Translations under genes and position numbers: made by a program
Notes under the pieces: model-generated
Database searches by the model: none
What the model saw: only the letters and a program-made list of their open reading frames with translations
Told to the model about the DNA's origin: nothing
In this document: positions 1 to 4,988 of the stretch, piece by piece
How the letters are laid out: the number at the start of each line of letters is the position of its first letter
Position numbering within the stretch: the stretch's first letter is position 1
NCBI GenBank assembly: GCA_029932895.1
Contig: JAOZPF010000079.1
Coordinates: 1 to 10,779 of the forward strand
Origin: Anaerolineae bacterium
Lineage (GTDB): Bacteria > Chloroflexota > Anaerolineae > B4-G1 > DUEL01
Direction: 5' to 3'
DNA length: 10,779 bases

Positions 1-59
1 CTACAATAGGAGCAGGACGCAAAGATGCTCTCATTGCAGCCCAGGTCCAGCGAAGCGAT

Positions 60-81
60 GCCGACCTGTGGTCGGCCTTTT
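60..81 (+). terminator. Intrinsic terminator-like hairpin in the leader of the SSB-like gene
   Basis: A perfect 7-bp stem (GCCGACC at 60-66, GGTCGGC at 70-76) closes a three-base loop and is followed by C then TTTT. This is the form of an intrinsic terminator. It may end a transcript coming from left of the window, or act as an attenuator for the SSB-like gene at 164. The attenuator reading is suggested because CAGGTC at 42-47 can pair with GACCTG at 63-68, which would break the terminator stem. The T tract is short (4 T), so strength is uncertain. Confidence 0.6.
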
Positions 82-114
82 GCTTTCCGGGGCACTAGAC
101 CGAGGAGGCCAACG

Positions 115-177
115 ATGCACTCACCGAACTATGCTCGCTCGCTCTCTTGCCGGGAGGCATGTCATGCCGCTCAATAA
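115..177 (+). CDS. Possible 20-codon leader ORF overlapping the start of the SSB-like gene
   Basis: An ATG at 115 is preceded by a very good Shine-Dalgarno sequence (GAGGAGG at 102-108, six bases before the ATG). It opens a 20-residue frame, MHSPNYARSLSCREACHAAQ, ending with TAA at 175-177. That stop lies 9-14 bases inside the downstream SSB-like gene, in another frame, so ribosomes ending here could reinitiate at or be coupled to the ATG at 164. The peptide matches no family I know. It contains two cysteines and no run of a single amino acid that would suggest classical amino-acid attenuation. The good ribosome site is seen directly; translation is inference, and the ORF could be chance. Confidence 0.3.
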   Translation: MHSPNYARSLSCREACHAAQ

Positions 178-538
178 TGACTGTCGCTTTATCGGCAACA
201 TCACCCACCCACCACACTTCCGACGCATTAGCCGCTCCCAGCTCCCTTTTCTTCGCCTCTATCTGGCGGTGGATGACGGGCGGGATGGCACTTGCTATCT
301 ACGGGTCGTCGCTTATGGCGATGTAGCCCTGCAGAGTTACCCCTACCTCCAGGCCGGGTCCAAGATTATGGTGCAGGCCCGTTACCGCCAGCGCAGACGG
401 CGAGATAATGACGAGGTGGTGCACGAGTTCGTGGCGGACCAGATTCTCTTTATTGACAAAATAGACTGGGAGGGAGGGGAGAGGGCACAGGCGCGGTCGT
501 TGGCGGCGGATGGTGTCGTGCTGCGGGAGAATCTGTAG
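164..538 (+). CDS. Small SSB-like OB-fold protein
   Basis: A 124-residue protein that reads as a single-stranded-DNA-binding protein (SSB/PriB type OB-fold). It opens with an SSB-like first strand (CRFIGNIT, residues 7-14), continues with PFLRLYLAVDD (28-38) and CYLRVVAYGDVA (44-55), and has the typical strand-turn region YLQAGSKIMVQARYRQRRR (61-79) followed by HEFVADQILFID (87-98). Its likely role is binding single-stranded nucleic acid in replication or repair. It lacks the acidic tail ending in a D-D-I-P-F-like tip with which canonical bacterial SSBs recruit partners; it ends in RENL. It is therefore probably an accessory or paralogous SSB rather than the essential one. The start at 164 was chosen because GGGAGG lies at 152-157, six bases upstream, and the OB-fold begins right after it. 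The frame is open further upstream (ATG at 131, GTG at 68), but those residues do not look like protein and run through the leader hairpin. Confidence 0.7.
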   Translation: MPLNNDCRFIGNITHPPHFRRISRSQLPFLRLYLAVDDGRDGTCYLRVVAYGDVALQSYPYLQAGSKIMVQARYRQRRRRDNDEVVHEFVADQILFIDKIDWEGGERAQARSLAADGVVLRENL

Positions 539-550
539 GCGCGGGCCTAC
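535..550. terminator. Small hairpin across the two convergent stop codons
   Basis: GTAGGC (535-540) and GCCTAC (545-550) form a 6-bp stem with a GCGG loop. It spans the TAG of the SSB-like gene (536-538) and the TAG of the minus-strand flavoprotein gene (547-549). It could act in both directions between the convergent genes, but there is no T run on either side, so termination is only a guess. Confidence 0.35.
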
Positions 551-1149
551 GGTGGGGTGATGTTCTCCCACCTCACTGCCCTAGTTCCCAACGTGAAGGC
601 TTCTTGCAAGGCTGTGGGGTGTTTCTCGATCGCGCCGCGGGCGTCGATGCCGCCGTAGAGGAGTTCGGCCCAGTAGTCGGCCTCGTAGAGGCTCAAGAAT
701 CCCCTGACCGTTCTGACGGCGCCATCGAAGGTGGGGTGATCCTCTCCGCCAGAGCTGATGAACACCCCCCGCCGCCGGGCGTGGCCGGCGGGAGTGGGGG
801 GCAGTGGTCTCTTGAGCAGGAATTTGCGCGCCCACTGGCACTGCGCCCGGTCGATCATGGCTTTGACCTGAGCGGGGAGGTTCCAGAAAAAGAGCGGCGC
901 GGCTAGCACGATGACGTCGGCGGCGATGAGCCGGGCCTGCACATCCTGGTAGTCGTCATGGATGATGCACTGCCCGTCCTCCCAGCATCCATCGCAGGCA
1001 GCGCAACCAGTCACCTGGAGTCTGGACGCGACGACCTTTTCCGTCGTCGCCCCGGCGCTTTGCGCCCCAATCAGGAACCGGTCCAGCAGCGTTTCAGTGT
1101 TTCCACCGCGCCGCGGGCTGCCGGCGATGCCGAGAACGCGGACCGTCAT
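547..1149 (-). CDS. Iron-sulfur flavoprotein-type NADPH-dependent FMN reductase
   Basis: A 200-residue flavodoxin-like protein of the NADPH-dependent FMN reductase/multimeric flavodoxin family. The N-terminus VLGIAGSPRRGGNTE (5-19) is the phosphate-binding loop that grips FMN. Residues 84-101 (AAPLFFWNLPAQVKAMID region) are the conserved P-x-(Y/F)-W/F-x-x-P-A-x-x-K-x-x-I-D-R segment of the family. Between them sits a compact cysteine motif C49-x2-C52-x2-C55-x5-C61, which in the archaeal iron-sulfur flavoprotein (Isf) group ligates a [4Fe-4S] cluster. The protein is thus probably a soluble electron carrier or reductase with FMN plus an Fe-S cluster; the physiological substrate cannot be read from sequence. 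GGGGAG lies five bases before the ATG. The gene starts 15 bp after the peroxiredoxin gene on the same strand, so the two are probably one operon and may share a role in oxygen or peroxide defence. Confidence 0.85.
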   Translation of the reverse strand: MTVRVLGIAGSPRRGGNTETLLDRFLIGAQSAGATTEKVVASRLQVTGCAACDGCWEDGQCIIHDDYQDVQARLIAADVIVLAAPLFFWNLPAQVKAMIDRAQCQWARKFLLKRPLPPTPAGHARRRGVFISSGGEDHPTFDGAVRTVRGFLSLYEADYWAELLYGGIDARGAIEKHPTALQEAFTLGTRAVRWENITPP

Positions 1150-1164
1150 CGCTGCTCCCCAAGC

Positions 1165-1620
1165 TCAGTGGACCAGTTTGAGGGCCAGGTCGGCCGTCGT
1201 CAGTGGCTTGACTTTGTGGGCGATCTCGGTCAGTCGCCCTTGCTCGTCAATGGCAAAGTGGCTGCGAATGATTCCCTCATACGTCTTGCCGTACATCCGT
1301 CTCTCACCCCAGGCCCCGTAGGCTTTGGCTACCAGGTGGTCGGGGTCGGAGAGCAGGATGAAGGGGAGGTTGTGCTTCTCGCGGAACCTCACCAGGCGGG
1401 CAGGCGGGTCGGGGCTGATGCCGATGACCACGCCGTCCCCCGCCTCGATCTCGGGATAGACGTCGCGGACGGCACAGGCCTGCTTGGTGCAGCCGGGGGT
1501 GTTGGCCTTGGGGTAGAAGTAGAGGATGACCTTTTTGCCCCTCAAGTCGGAGAGGCGGACGGTTTTGCCGTCGTCGGCTGTGAGGCTAAAATCTGGCGCT
1601 AGGGCTCCTTTCTCTAGCAT
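1165..1620 (-). CDS. bcp: Thioredoxin-dependent peroxiredoxin, BCP/PrxQ type
   Basis: A 151-residue peroxiredoxin, close to the usual size of BCP/PrxQ (about 155). It reduces hydrogen peroxide and organic hydroperoxides in the cytoplasm using thioredoxin. APDFSL (8-13) is the family entry motif, VILYFYPKANTPGCT (31-45) carries the peroxidatic Cys44 in P-x-x-x-T-P-G-C, and Cys49 five residues later is the resolving cysteine of the atypical 2-Cys BCP subgroup. ISPDPPARLVRFREKHNLPF and LLSDPDHLVAKAYGAWGE are the conserved helix and loop of this family. The ATG at 1620 has a near-perfect ribosome site (AGGAGG, six bases upstream). It is the first gene of a probable two-gene operon with the flavoprotein reductase and faces the thioesterase gene divergently. 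All catalytic residues are present. Confidence 0.95.
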   Translation of the reverse strand: MLEKGALAPDFSLTADDGKTVRLSDLRGKKVILYFYPKANTPGCTKQACAVRDVYPEIEAGDGVVIGISPDPPARLVRFREKHNLPFILLSDPDHLVAKAYGAWGERRMYGKTYEGIIRSHFAIDEQGRLTEIAHKVKPLTTADLALKLVH

Positions 1621-1637
1621 GTTTCACCTCCTGCGTC

Positions 1638-1666
1638 ATTCTACCACGTCCGGCCGGCAACGCCAA
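1638..1666 (-). promoter_or_regulatory. Sigma-70-like promoter of the peroxiredoxin operon
   Basis: On the minus strand, TTGGCG (1661-1666) and TAGAAT (1638-1643) are separated by exactly 17 bp. The -10 is preceded by TGG, an extended -10 (TGn). The predicted RNA start is about 10 bases before the ribosome site of the peroxiredoxin gene, giving a very short leader. No operator palindrome is evident. Confidence 0.65.
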
Positions 1667-1686
1667 CAGAGAACCCGCCCCTCGGC

Positions 1687-1714
1687 TTGCCGAAAAAGCC
1701 CGGTCGCGTATAAT
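1687..1714 (+). promoter_or_regulatory. Sigma-70-like promoter of the thioesterase gene
   Basis: A consensus -10 TATAAT (1709-1714) lies 16 bp after TTGCCG (1687-1692, 4 of 6 matches to the -35 consensus). The predicted start, near 1721, falls at the beginning of the ribosome site GGAGGG (1721-1726), so the leader is almost nothing but the Shine-Dalgarno sequence. The promoter is back to back with that of the peroxiredoxin operon; about 20 bp separate the two -35 boxes. Confidence 0.6.
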
Positions 1715-1730
1715 CACGCCGGAGGGAAAA

Positions 1731-2204
1731 ATGGCTCAGAAAGCAATCCAAGACTATTACCCTGACGACCTGGCGTGGTGCTATGGCTGCGGGCGGCTGA
1801 ACGAGCACGGCCTGCAGATCAAGAGCTACTGGAATGGTGAGGAGACAATCGCCGTCTACACGCCCAAACCGTACCACATTGCCATCCCTGGCTATGTCTA
1901 TGGCGGGCTGATCGCCTCGCTGATCGATTGTCATTCCACGGGAACGGCCTCTGCCGCGGCGTATCGGGCCGAGGGGCGAGAGATGGGTACCGAGCCGCCG
2001 TTGCGCTTTGTGACGGCCTCTCTGCACGTCGATTACCTGCGCCCGACGCCGCTGGGCGTGGAGTTGGAGGTGCGCGGGCGGGTCAAAGAGATCAAAGGGC
2101 GCAAGGTCGTGGTCACGACGACGCTCTCGGCCAAGGGAGAGGTCTGTGCCCGTGGCGAGGTGGTCTGCGTGCAGATGCCGGAGAACCTGATGCCCAAAGG
2201 GTGA
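1731..2204 (+). CDS. PaaI-family hotdog-fold thioesterase
   Basis: A 157-residue hotdog-fold protein resembling the PaaI/4HBT acyl-CoA thioesterases, cytoplasmic enzymes that hydrolyse acyl-CoA thioesters. Visible features are WCYGCGRLNEHGLQI (16-30), a C-x-x-C-G-x-x-N-x-x-G-L signature seen at the N-terminus of many PaaI-like proteins; GYVYGGLIASLIDCHSTGTA (54-73), the active-site helix with the G-G-x-x-A-x-x-x-D pattern and putative catalytic Asp66; and LHVDYLRPTPLG (98-109), the conserved strand that follows. The histidine that often precedes G-G is Tyr57 here. The true substrate is unknown. GGAGGG lies four bases before the ATG. The gene is alone on its strand with its own promoter and ends 66 bp before the SufR-like gene, which also has its own promoter, so it is probably monocistronic. 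Confidence 0.85.
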   Translation: MAQKAIQDYYPDDLAWCYGCGRLNEHGLQIKSYWNGEETIAVYTPKPYHIAIPGYVYGGLIASLIDCHSTGTASAAAYRAEGREMGTEPPLRFVTASLHVDYLRPTPLGVELEVRGRVKEIKGRKVVVTTTLSAKGEVCARGEVVCVQMPENLMPKG

Positions 2205-2219
2205 TAATAATTACGCTTT

Positions 2220-2248
2220 TTGACAAATTTTCTGTGGTGTGATAGAAT
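2220..2248 (+). promoter_or_regulatory. Strong sigma-70 promoter of the SufR-like regulator
   Basis: A perfect TTGACA (2220-2225) is separated by 17 bp from TAGAAT (2243-2248), which is preceded by TGA (extended -10). It sits in a short AT-rich stretch inside GC-rich DNA. It is the closest match to consensus in the window. The RNA start is expected near 2255. Confidence 0.8.
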
Positions 2249-2262
2249 CCCAGGTAGTGGGA
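2248..2262 (+). promoter_or_regulatory. Short inverted repeat at the RNA start of the SufR-like gene
   Basis: TCCCA (2248-2252) and TGGGA (2258-2262) form perfect 5-bp arms around GGTAG. The repeat covers the end of the -10, the predicted RNA start and the first half of the ribosome site GGGAGG (2259-2264). It could be an autoregulatory operator; it can act as an RNA hairpin only if transcription begins left of it. It does not match the CAAC-N6-GTTG site known for cyanobacterial SufR. The arms are short, so chance is possible. Confidence 0.35.
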
Positions 2263-2270
2263 GGTAAAAT

Positions 2271-2888
2271 ATGCAAGAGACACGACAGAGGATTCTCGAG
2301 ATTATAAAGTTGCACGGCCAGTCGACCGTGGACGAGTTGAGCCACGAGCTTGGCTTGACGGCAGTGACCATCCGCCACCATCTAGAAATCCTGCGCAGCA
2401 AGGGGCTGGTAGCGCCGCCCAAGGCCCTGCGCAAGGGGGGGCCGGGACGTCCGCAGCACGTCTATCGCTTGGCCGACGAGGCGGACGAGCTCTTTCCCAA
2501 GAGTTACGACCGTCTTGCCGGGGCGGTGTTGGCCGAGTTGAGCGAGCGACTGTCGCCGAATGAGATGGAGGGCCTGCTGGATCAGGTCGCGAGGCGGCTG
2601 GTCGACGAAGCGAAACTCCCCCCGGACCAAAGCCCCGCCGAGCGGCTGAACTCTACCCTGGAATTCCTCAACAAGGTGGGATACCTGGCTTCCCTGGAGC
2701 CAGGGCCGGAGAGCAGGATGGGTATTCGGATCGCCAACTGCCCTTACGGACGGGTGGCGCGCAACCACCCCGAGGTCTGCGAGGTTGGCAGGCGAATGAT
2801 CGCCCAGTTGGTGGGGGTAGATCACGCACAGGTCGAGCGCATTACCGAGGAATCGGGACGCTGCCTTTACCTGTTTCCCTTTGGCTAA
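2271..2888 (+). CDS. SufR-like Fe-S-sensing winged-helix regulator, one cluster cysteine missing
   Basis: A 205-residue DNA-binding regulator of the SufR/COG2345 type. Residues 1-67 are a winged helix: RQRILEIIKLHG (5-16), the helix-turn-helix VDELSHELGLTAVTIRHHLEILRSKGLV (20-47), then a basic wing with GGPGRPQHVYRL (56-67). The C-terminal part has the SufR cluster region: Cys157 and Cys170 in a C-x12-C arrangement (CPYGRVARNHPEVC) and a final Cys198. SufR proteins normally have a further cysteine about eight residues before the last one; here that stretch is ERITEESGRC, with no cysteine. The cluster may therefore be held by three cysteines plus another ligand, be more labile, or be lost. The family represses Fe-S assembly (suf) operons, but no suf genes are in the window, so targets are unknown. 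GGGAGG lies six bases before the ATG. It is transcribed from its own strong promoter. Confidence 0.8.
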   Translation: MQETRQRILEIIKLHGQSTVDELSHELGLTAVTIRHHLEILRSKGLVAPPKALRKGGPGRPQHVYRLADEADELFPKSYDRLAGAVLAELSERLSPNEMEGLLDQVARRLVDEAKLPPDQSPAERLNSTLEFLNKVGYLASLEPGPESRMGIRIANCPYGRVARNHPEVCEVGRRMIAQLVGVDHAQVERITEESGRCLYLFPFG

Positions 2889-3124
2889 TCTGTCCGATTA
2901 TCCCCAACAGCTCGGAGGCCAGCCGCGTTCTCAGCGGCGTTGAGAAGATGTGGGCTTGCCACAGGGGAGGGGTATCGTTCTCTTCCCTGTGACCTCTTTT
3001 GGCAGGACGCTGTAGTCTCCCCTGTGTTGATATCCTTATGATTAGAAGGAGCGGGGGAGGTTTTGCTCAGGCGGCGCGGTTCGTTCGCCGTCCTTTCGAT
3101 ACAAAACCGAGAAACTGATCGGGT
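2889..3124 (+). other. Structured 236-bp spacer before the radical SAM gene
   Basis: No credible gene is present. CACAGGGGAG (2960-2969) pairs perfectly over 10 bp with CTCCCCTGTG (3017-3026). Its first seven bases pair instead with CCCTGTG (2985-2991), a hairpin followed by ACCTCTTTT that could be the terminator of the SufR-like gene. A second alternative pair lies just upstream: GCCGC (2922-2926) with GCGGC (2934-2938), versus TTCTCA (2928-2933) with TGAGAA (2941-2946). TATGAT at 3037-3042 is an isolated possible -10 with no good -35 for the downstream gene. The spacer may be a terminator plus a leader or promoter region; the switch-like pairing is only suggestive. Confidence 0.4.
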
Positions 3125-4528
3125 ATGGGGTTGAAAACAACGTTGGTCTATCCCGGCATCGCCGGGCGCGGGTGGAACTCGCTGAAGCAGGGGATGGAGG
3201 CAGGCTGGATCTCGCACGGCCTGGCATCGATCAGCGCGGCGGCCAAAGCGCAGGGGTTCGAGGTCGATCTGATCGACCTGCGGGCCTTGTCGAGTTGGGA
3301 TCACTACCGGGAGGTGCTGGCGGAGCGGGACCCGGACGTGATCGGCGTGACGATGATGAGTGTGGACTATAACCCGGCTCGCCGGGCGATCAGCATCGCC
3401 AAAGAAGTCAAGCCGGACGTGGTCACCATCATCGGCGGTCCCCACGTGACCATTGCCGTTCAAGATAGCTTGCGCATTCCCCACGTGGACTATTTGGTGC
3501 TCCACGAAGCGGAGATCACTTTTCCCCGGTTGTTGCAGGCCATAGATGAGGGTCGCCCACCGCAGGAGCGGGTGCTCCGTGGTGAGGTACCAGACCTCGA
3601 TGCGATTCCCTTTAGCGACCGGGCTCTCTTCCTCGACGAGTGGAAAAAGTGGGGCTATGACCTGGATTCGCCCGAAGTCCCCTTTGTCCCCGAACTGCCA
3701 CCTCCCTTTGTCACCGTCATCGCCGGGCGGGGCTGCATCTACAACTGCGCTTTCTGCAAGCCGGGGGAGGACTATCTCTTTGGCAAGCGGACCCGCCGCC
3801 GCAGTGTCGAGAACGTCATCGCCGAGATCCGTATGCTCGTCGAGCAGTACCACATCGCCTCCTTCATGTTTCACGATGATTGCCTGACGGAGGACCGGGA
3901 GTGGGTGATGGCGTTCACCGAGCGGTACATCGCCGAGGGGTTCACCATGCCCTTTTTCTGCCAGAGCCGGACCGACATCATTGTCAAGAACGAGGACATG
4001 GTGGAGCGGATGGTCCGGGCGGGGCTGCGGGGCTATTTTATCGGTTTCGAGAGCGGCAGCGACCGGGTGCTCAAGTTCATCCGCAAGGGCACGACGGTGG
4101 CGCAGAACCGGGAGGCGGCCCGTATCTGCAGGAAGCACGGTGTCGCTATCTGGGCCAACTATATGATGGGCCTTCCCACCGAGACGCGGGACGAGGTGCT
4201 GGAGACAGTGCGCATGGTGAAAGAGATCGACCCCGACTATTACAGCCCGGCCTTTTTCACCCCGCATCCCGGCACCGACCTGTATGATTTTGTGGTGGAG
4301 CACGACCTGAGCCGTATCACCGATTACGACTCTTACCGCCGCAACCCCACCGAACCCAAGATCCGAGGCCAAGATTACGAGTTCCTCAAGTGGGCAATGG
4401 CCGAGAGCCAGCGCCGCAAGCCGGTCAACGCTTTCAAGCGCTGGGTTGGCCACCAGGCGAGGCGCGTGCGGCACCTTACCCCAGCCAAGGTGATGCGCAA
4501 GTTGGGTCTGGCTAGTTCAGCCCACTAG
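3125..4528 (+). CDS. Radical SAM enzyme with N-terminal cobalamin-binding-type domain (BchE-like class)
   Basis: A 467-residue B12-binding-domain radical SAM protein. Residues 1-140 are a Rossmann-like cobalamin-binding-type domain (TLVYPGIAG, DPDVIGVTMMSVDYNPA, TIIGGPHVT at 101-109, HEAEITFPRLL at 127-137). It lacks the D-x-H-x-x-G motif of base-off/His-on B12 proteins, as is common in this enzyme class. The radical SAM core follows, with the cluster motif C204-x3-C208-x2-C211 in GRGCIYNCAFCK, then FHDDCLTED (249-257), GYFIGFESGSDRVL (303-316) and YMMGLPTET (346-354), conserved SAM-contact regions. The C-terminal 40 residues are very basic (KRWVGHQARRVRHLTP) and may contact membrane or nucleic acid. 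Such enzymes do radical methylation, cyclisation or lipid and pigment chemistry; neighbours do not reveal the substrate. An in-frame TGA at 3116-3118 makes the ATG at 3125 the first possible start, though its ribosome site is poor. Confidence 0.85.
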   Translation: MGLKTTLVYPGIAGRGWNSLKQGMEAGWISHGLASISAAAKAQGFEVDLIDLRALSSWDHYREVLAERDPDVIGVTMMSVDYNPARRAISIAKEVKPDVVTIIGGPHVTIAVQDSLRIPHVDYLVLHEAEITFPRLLQAIDEGRPPQERVLRGEVPDLDAIPFSDRALFLDEWKKWGYDLDSPEVPFVPELPPPFVTVIAGRGCIYNCAFCKPGEDYLFGKRTRRRSVENVIAEIRMLVEQYHIASFMFHDDCLTEDREWVMAFTERYIAEGFTMPFFCQSRTDIIVKNEDMVERMVRAGLRGYFIGFESGSDRVLKFIRKGTTVAQNREAARICRKHGVAIWANYMMGLPTETRDEVLETVRMVKEIDPDYYSPAFFTPHPGTDLYDFVVEHDLSRITDYDSYRRNPTEPKIRGQDYEFLKWAMAESQRRKPVNAFKRWVGHQARRVRHLTPAKVMRKLGLASSAH

Positions 4529-4538
4529 GTGTAGCCAG

Positions 4539-4563
4539 CGCCCCAGGACACAGCCCTGGGGCG
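4539..4563 (+). terminator. Strong GC hairpin just after the radical SAM gene
   Basis: CGCCCCAGG (4539-4547) and CCTGGGGCG (4555-4563) form a perfect 9-bp stem with a seven-base loop, beginning 10 bases after the stop codon. There is no T run afterwards (TCGTGATGT follows), so it is a terminator-like or RNA-stabilising hairpin rather than a textbook terminator. Confidence 0.55.
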
Positions 4564-4745
4564 TCGTGATGTGGCAACCTGTCCGCTTTCTGTCCGCGGG
4601 ATGTCGGGCAGCGCAGGCGCGGAGGATGTATGCTGTGGTCGCGCTGGTCAGCATAACGCGCGGTGCGGGTCGCGTCCGGCCTGTTGGTAGGGCAGGCGCA
4701 TGTTTGGGGGAACTGTCTTTGTGATGGTCATTCGGCACTCGCAAC

Positions 4746-4785
4746 ACCTGGCTGCGGCGGATGAATCCCGCCGCCTGGGTCAGGT
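4746..4785. repeat. Two-part imperfect hairpin
   Basis: ACCTG (4746-4750) pairs with CAGGT (4781-4785), enclosing an asymmetric internal loop and then a 7-bp GC stem, GCGGCGG (4754-4760) with CCGCCGC (4768-4774). It lies about 190 bp before the lysine operon promoter. Function unknown. Confidence 0.45.
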
Positions 4786-4820
4786 CCCGTCATTTATGCG
4801 GAACCGTTGTGTCCAGCCAG

Positions 4821-4941
4821 CAAAACTTGCGATTGCCCTAAACACCCCAACCTGGGTAGTAGGGGCGCACCTGTGTGTGCGCCCATCATAGGCAGGCCAT
4901 ATTCTGTCTCCACCGCCGGTCAAAAAAATGCGATTGCTCTA
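4821..4941. repeat. Pair of imperfect 20-21-bp direct repeats, 100 bp apart
   Basis: CAAAACTTGCGATTGCCCTA (4821-4840) recurs at 4921-4941 as CAAAA, then AAA, then TGCGATTGCTCTA, with only a few differences and one extra base. Between the copies lies the GGGCGCAC/GTGCGCCC hairpin. The arrangement resembles a small mobile or dispersed repeat unit with its duplicated flank, but no transposase ends are recognised. Confidence 0.4.
4863..4884. repeat. 8-bp perfect palindromic hairpin, REP-like
   Basis: GGGCGCAC (4863-4870) and GTGCGCCC (4877-4884) enclose the loop CTGTGT. Short GGGGCGCAC-type palindromes are, as I recall, dispersed in many Chloroflexota and cyanobacterial genomes, so this is probably a copy of such an element rather than a terminator; nothing upstream needs one. 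Confidence 0.5.
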
Positions 4942-4959
4942 GCCCGTTGGAGTATATCC

Positions 4960-4988
4960 TTGCCAATCCATCTCCTTTGTGGCATAAT
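4960..4988 (+). promoter_or_regulatory. Sigma-70-like promoter of the lysine-ketoglutarate reductase operon
   Basis: TTGCCA (4960-4965) and CATAAT (4983-4988) are 17 bp apart, each 5 of 6 to consensus, and the -10 is preceded by TGG (extended -10). The RNA start is expected near 4995, leaving a leader of about 28 bases with the ribosome site GAGGAGGT. The -10 lies inside a large inverted repeat. Confidence 0.7.

Larger units (their letters stand above)
4564..4959. other. Gene-free spacer with several hairpins
   Basis: No frame here looks like protein and I recognise no RNA family. What can be seen is a set of palindromes: TATGCTG/CAGCATA (4629-4635 and 4649-4655); a two-part stem ACCTG...CAGGT enclosing GCGGCGG/CCGCCGC (4746-4785); GGGCGCAC/GTGCGCCC (4863-4870 and 4877-4884); and a pair of imperfect direct repeats 100 bp apart. 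The density of inverted repeats suggests decayed REP- or MITE-like elements or an unannotated structured RNA. Confidence 0.4.

Noticed and set aside
1..82. GEMM-I cyclic-di-GMP riboswitch
   Set aside because: Only GGACGCAAAG matches; here it sits in a hairpin loop and the downstream conserved helices are not present, while the 5' half would be outside the window. Kept only as a point to check.
958..1602. 214-residue plus-strand frame opposite the flavoprotein and peroxiredoxin genes
   Set aside because: It crosses both real minus-strand genes and their ribosome site and has no conserved motif.
2905..3100. Cobalamin riboswitch before the radical SAM gene
   Set aside because: No B12-box-like conserved stretch could be found among the hairpins.
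2885..4474. 529-residue open frame antisense to the radical SAM gene
   Set aside because: It is the shadow of a GC-biased coding sequence: composition is rich in His, Val, Asp and Gly, it has no recognisable domain, and it overlaps an intact enzyme with all family motifs.
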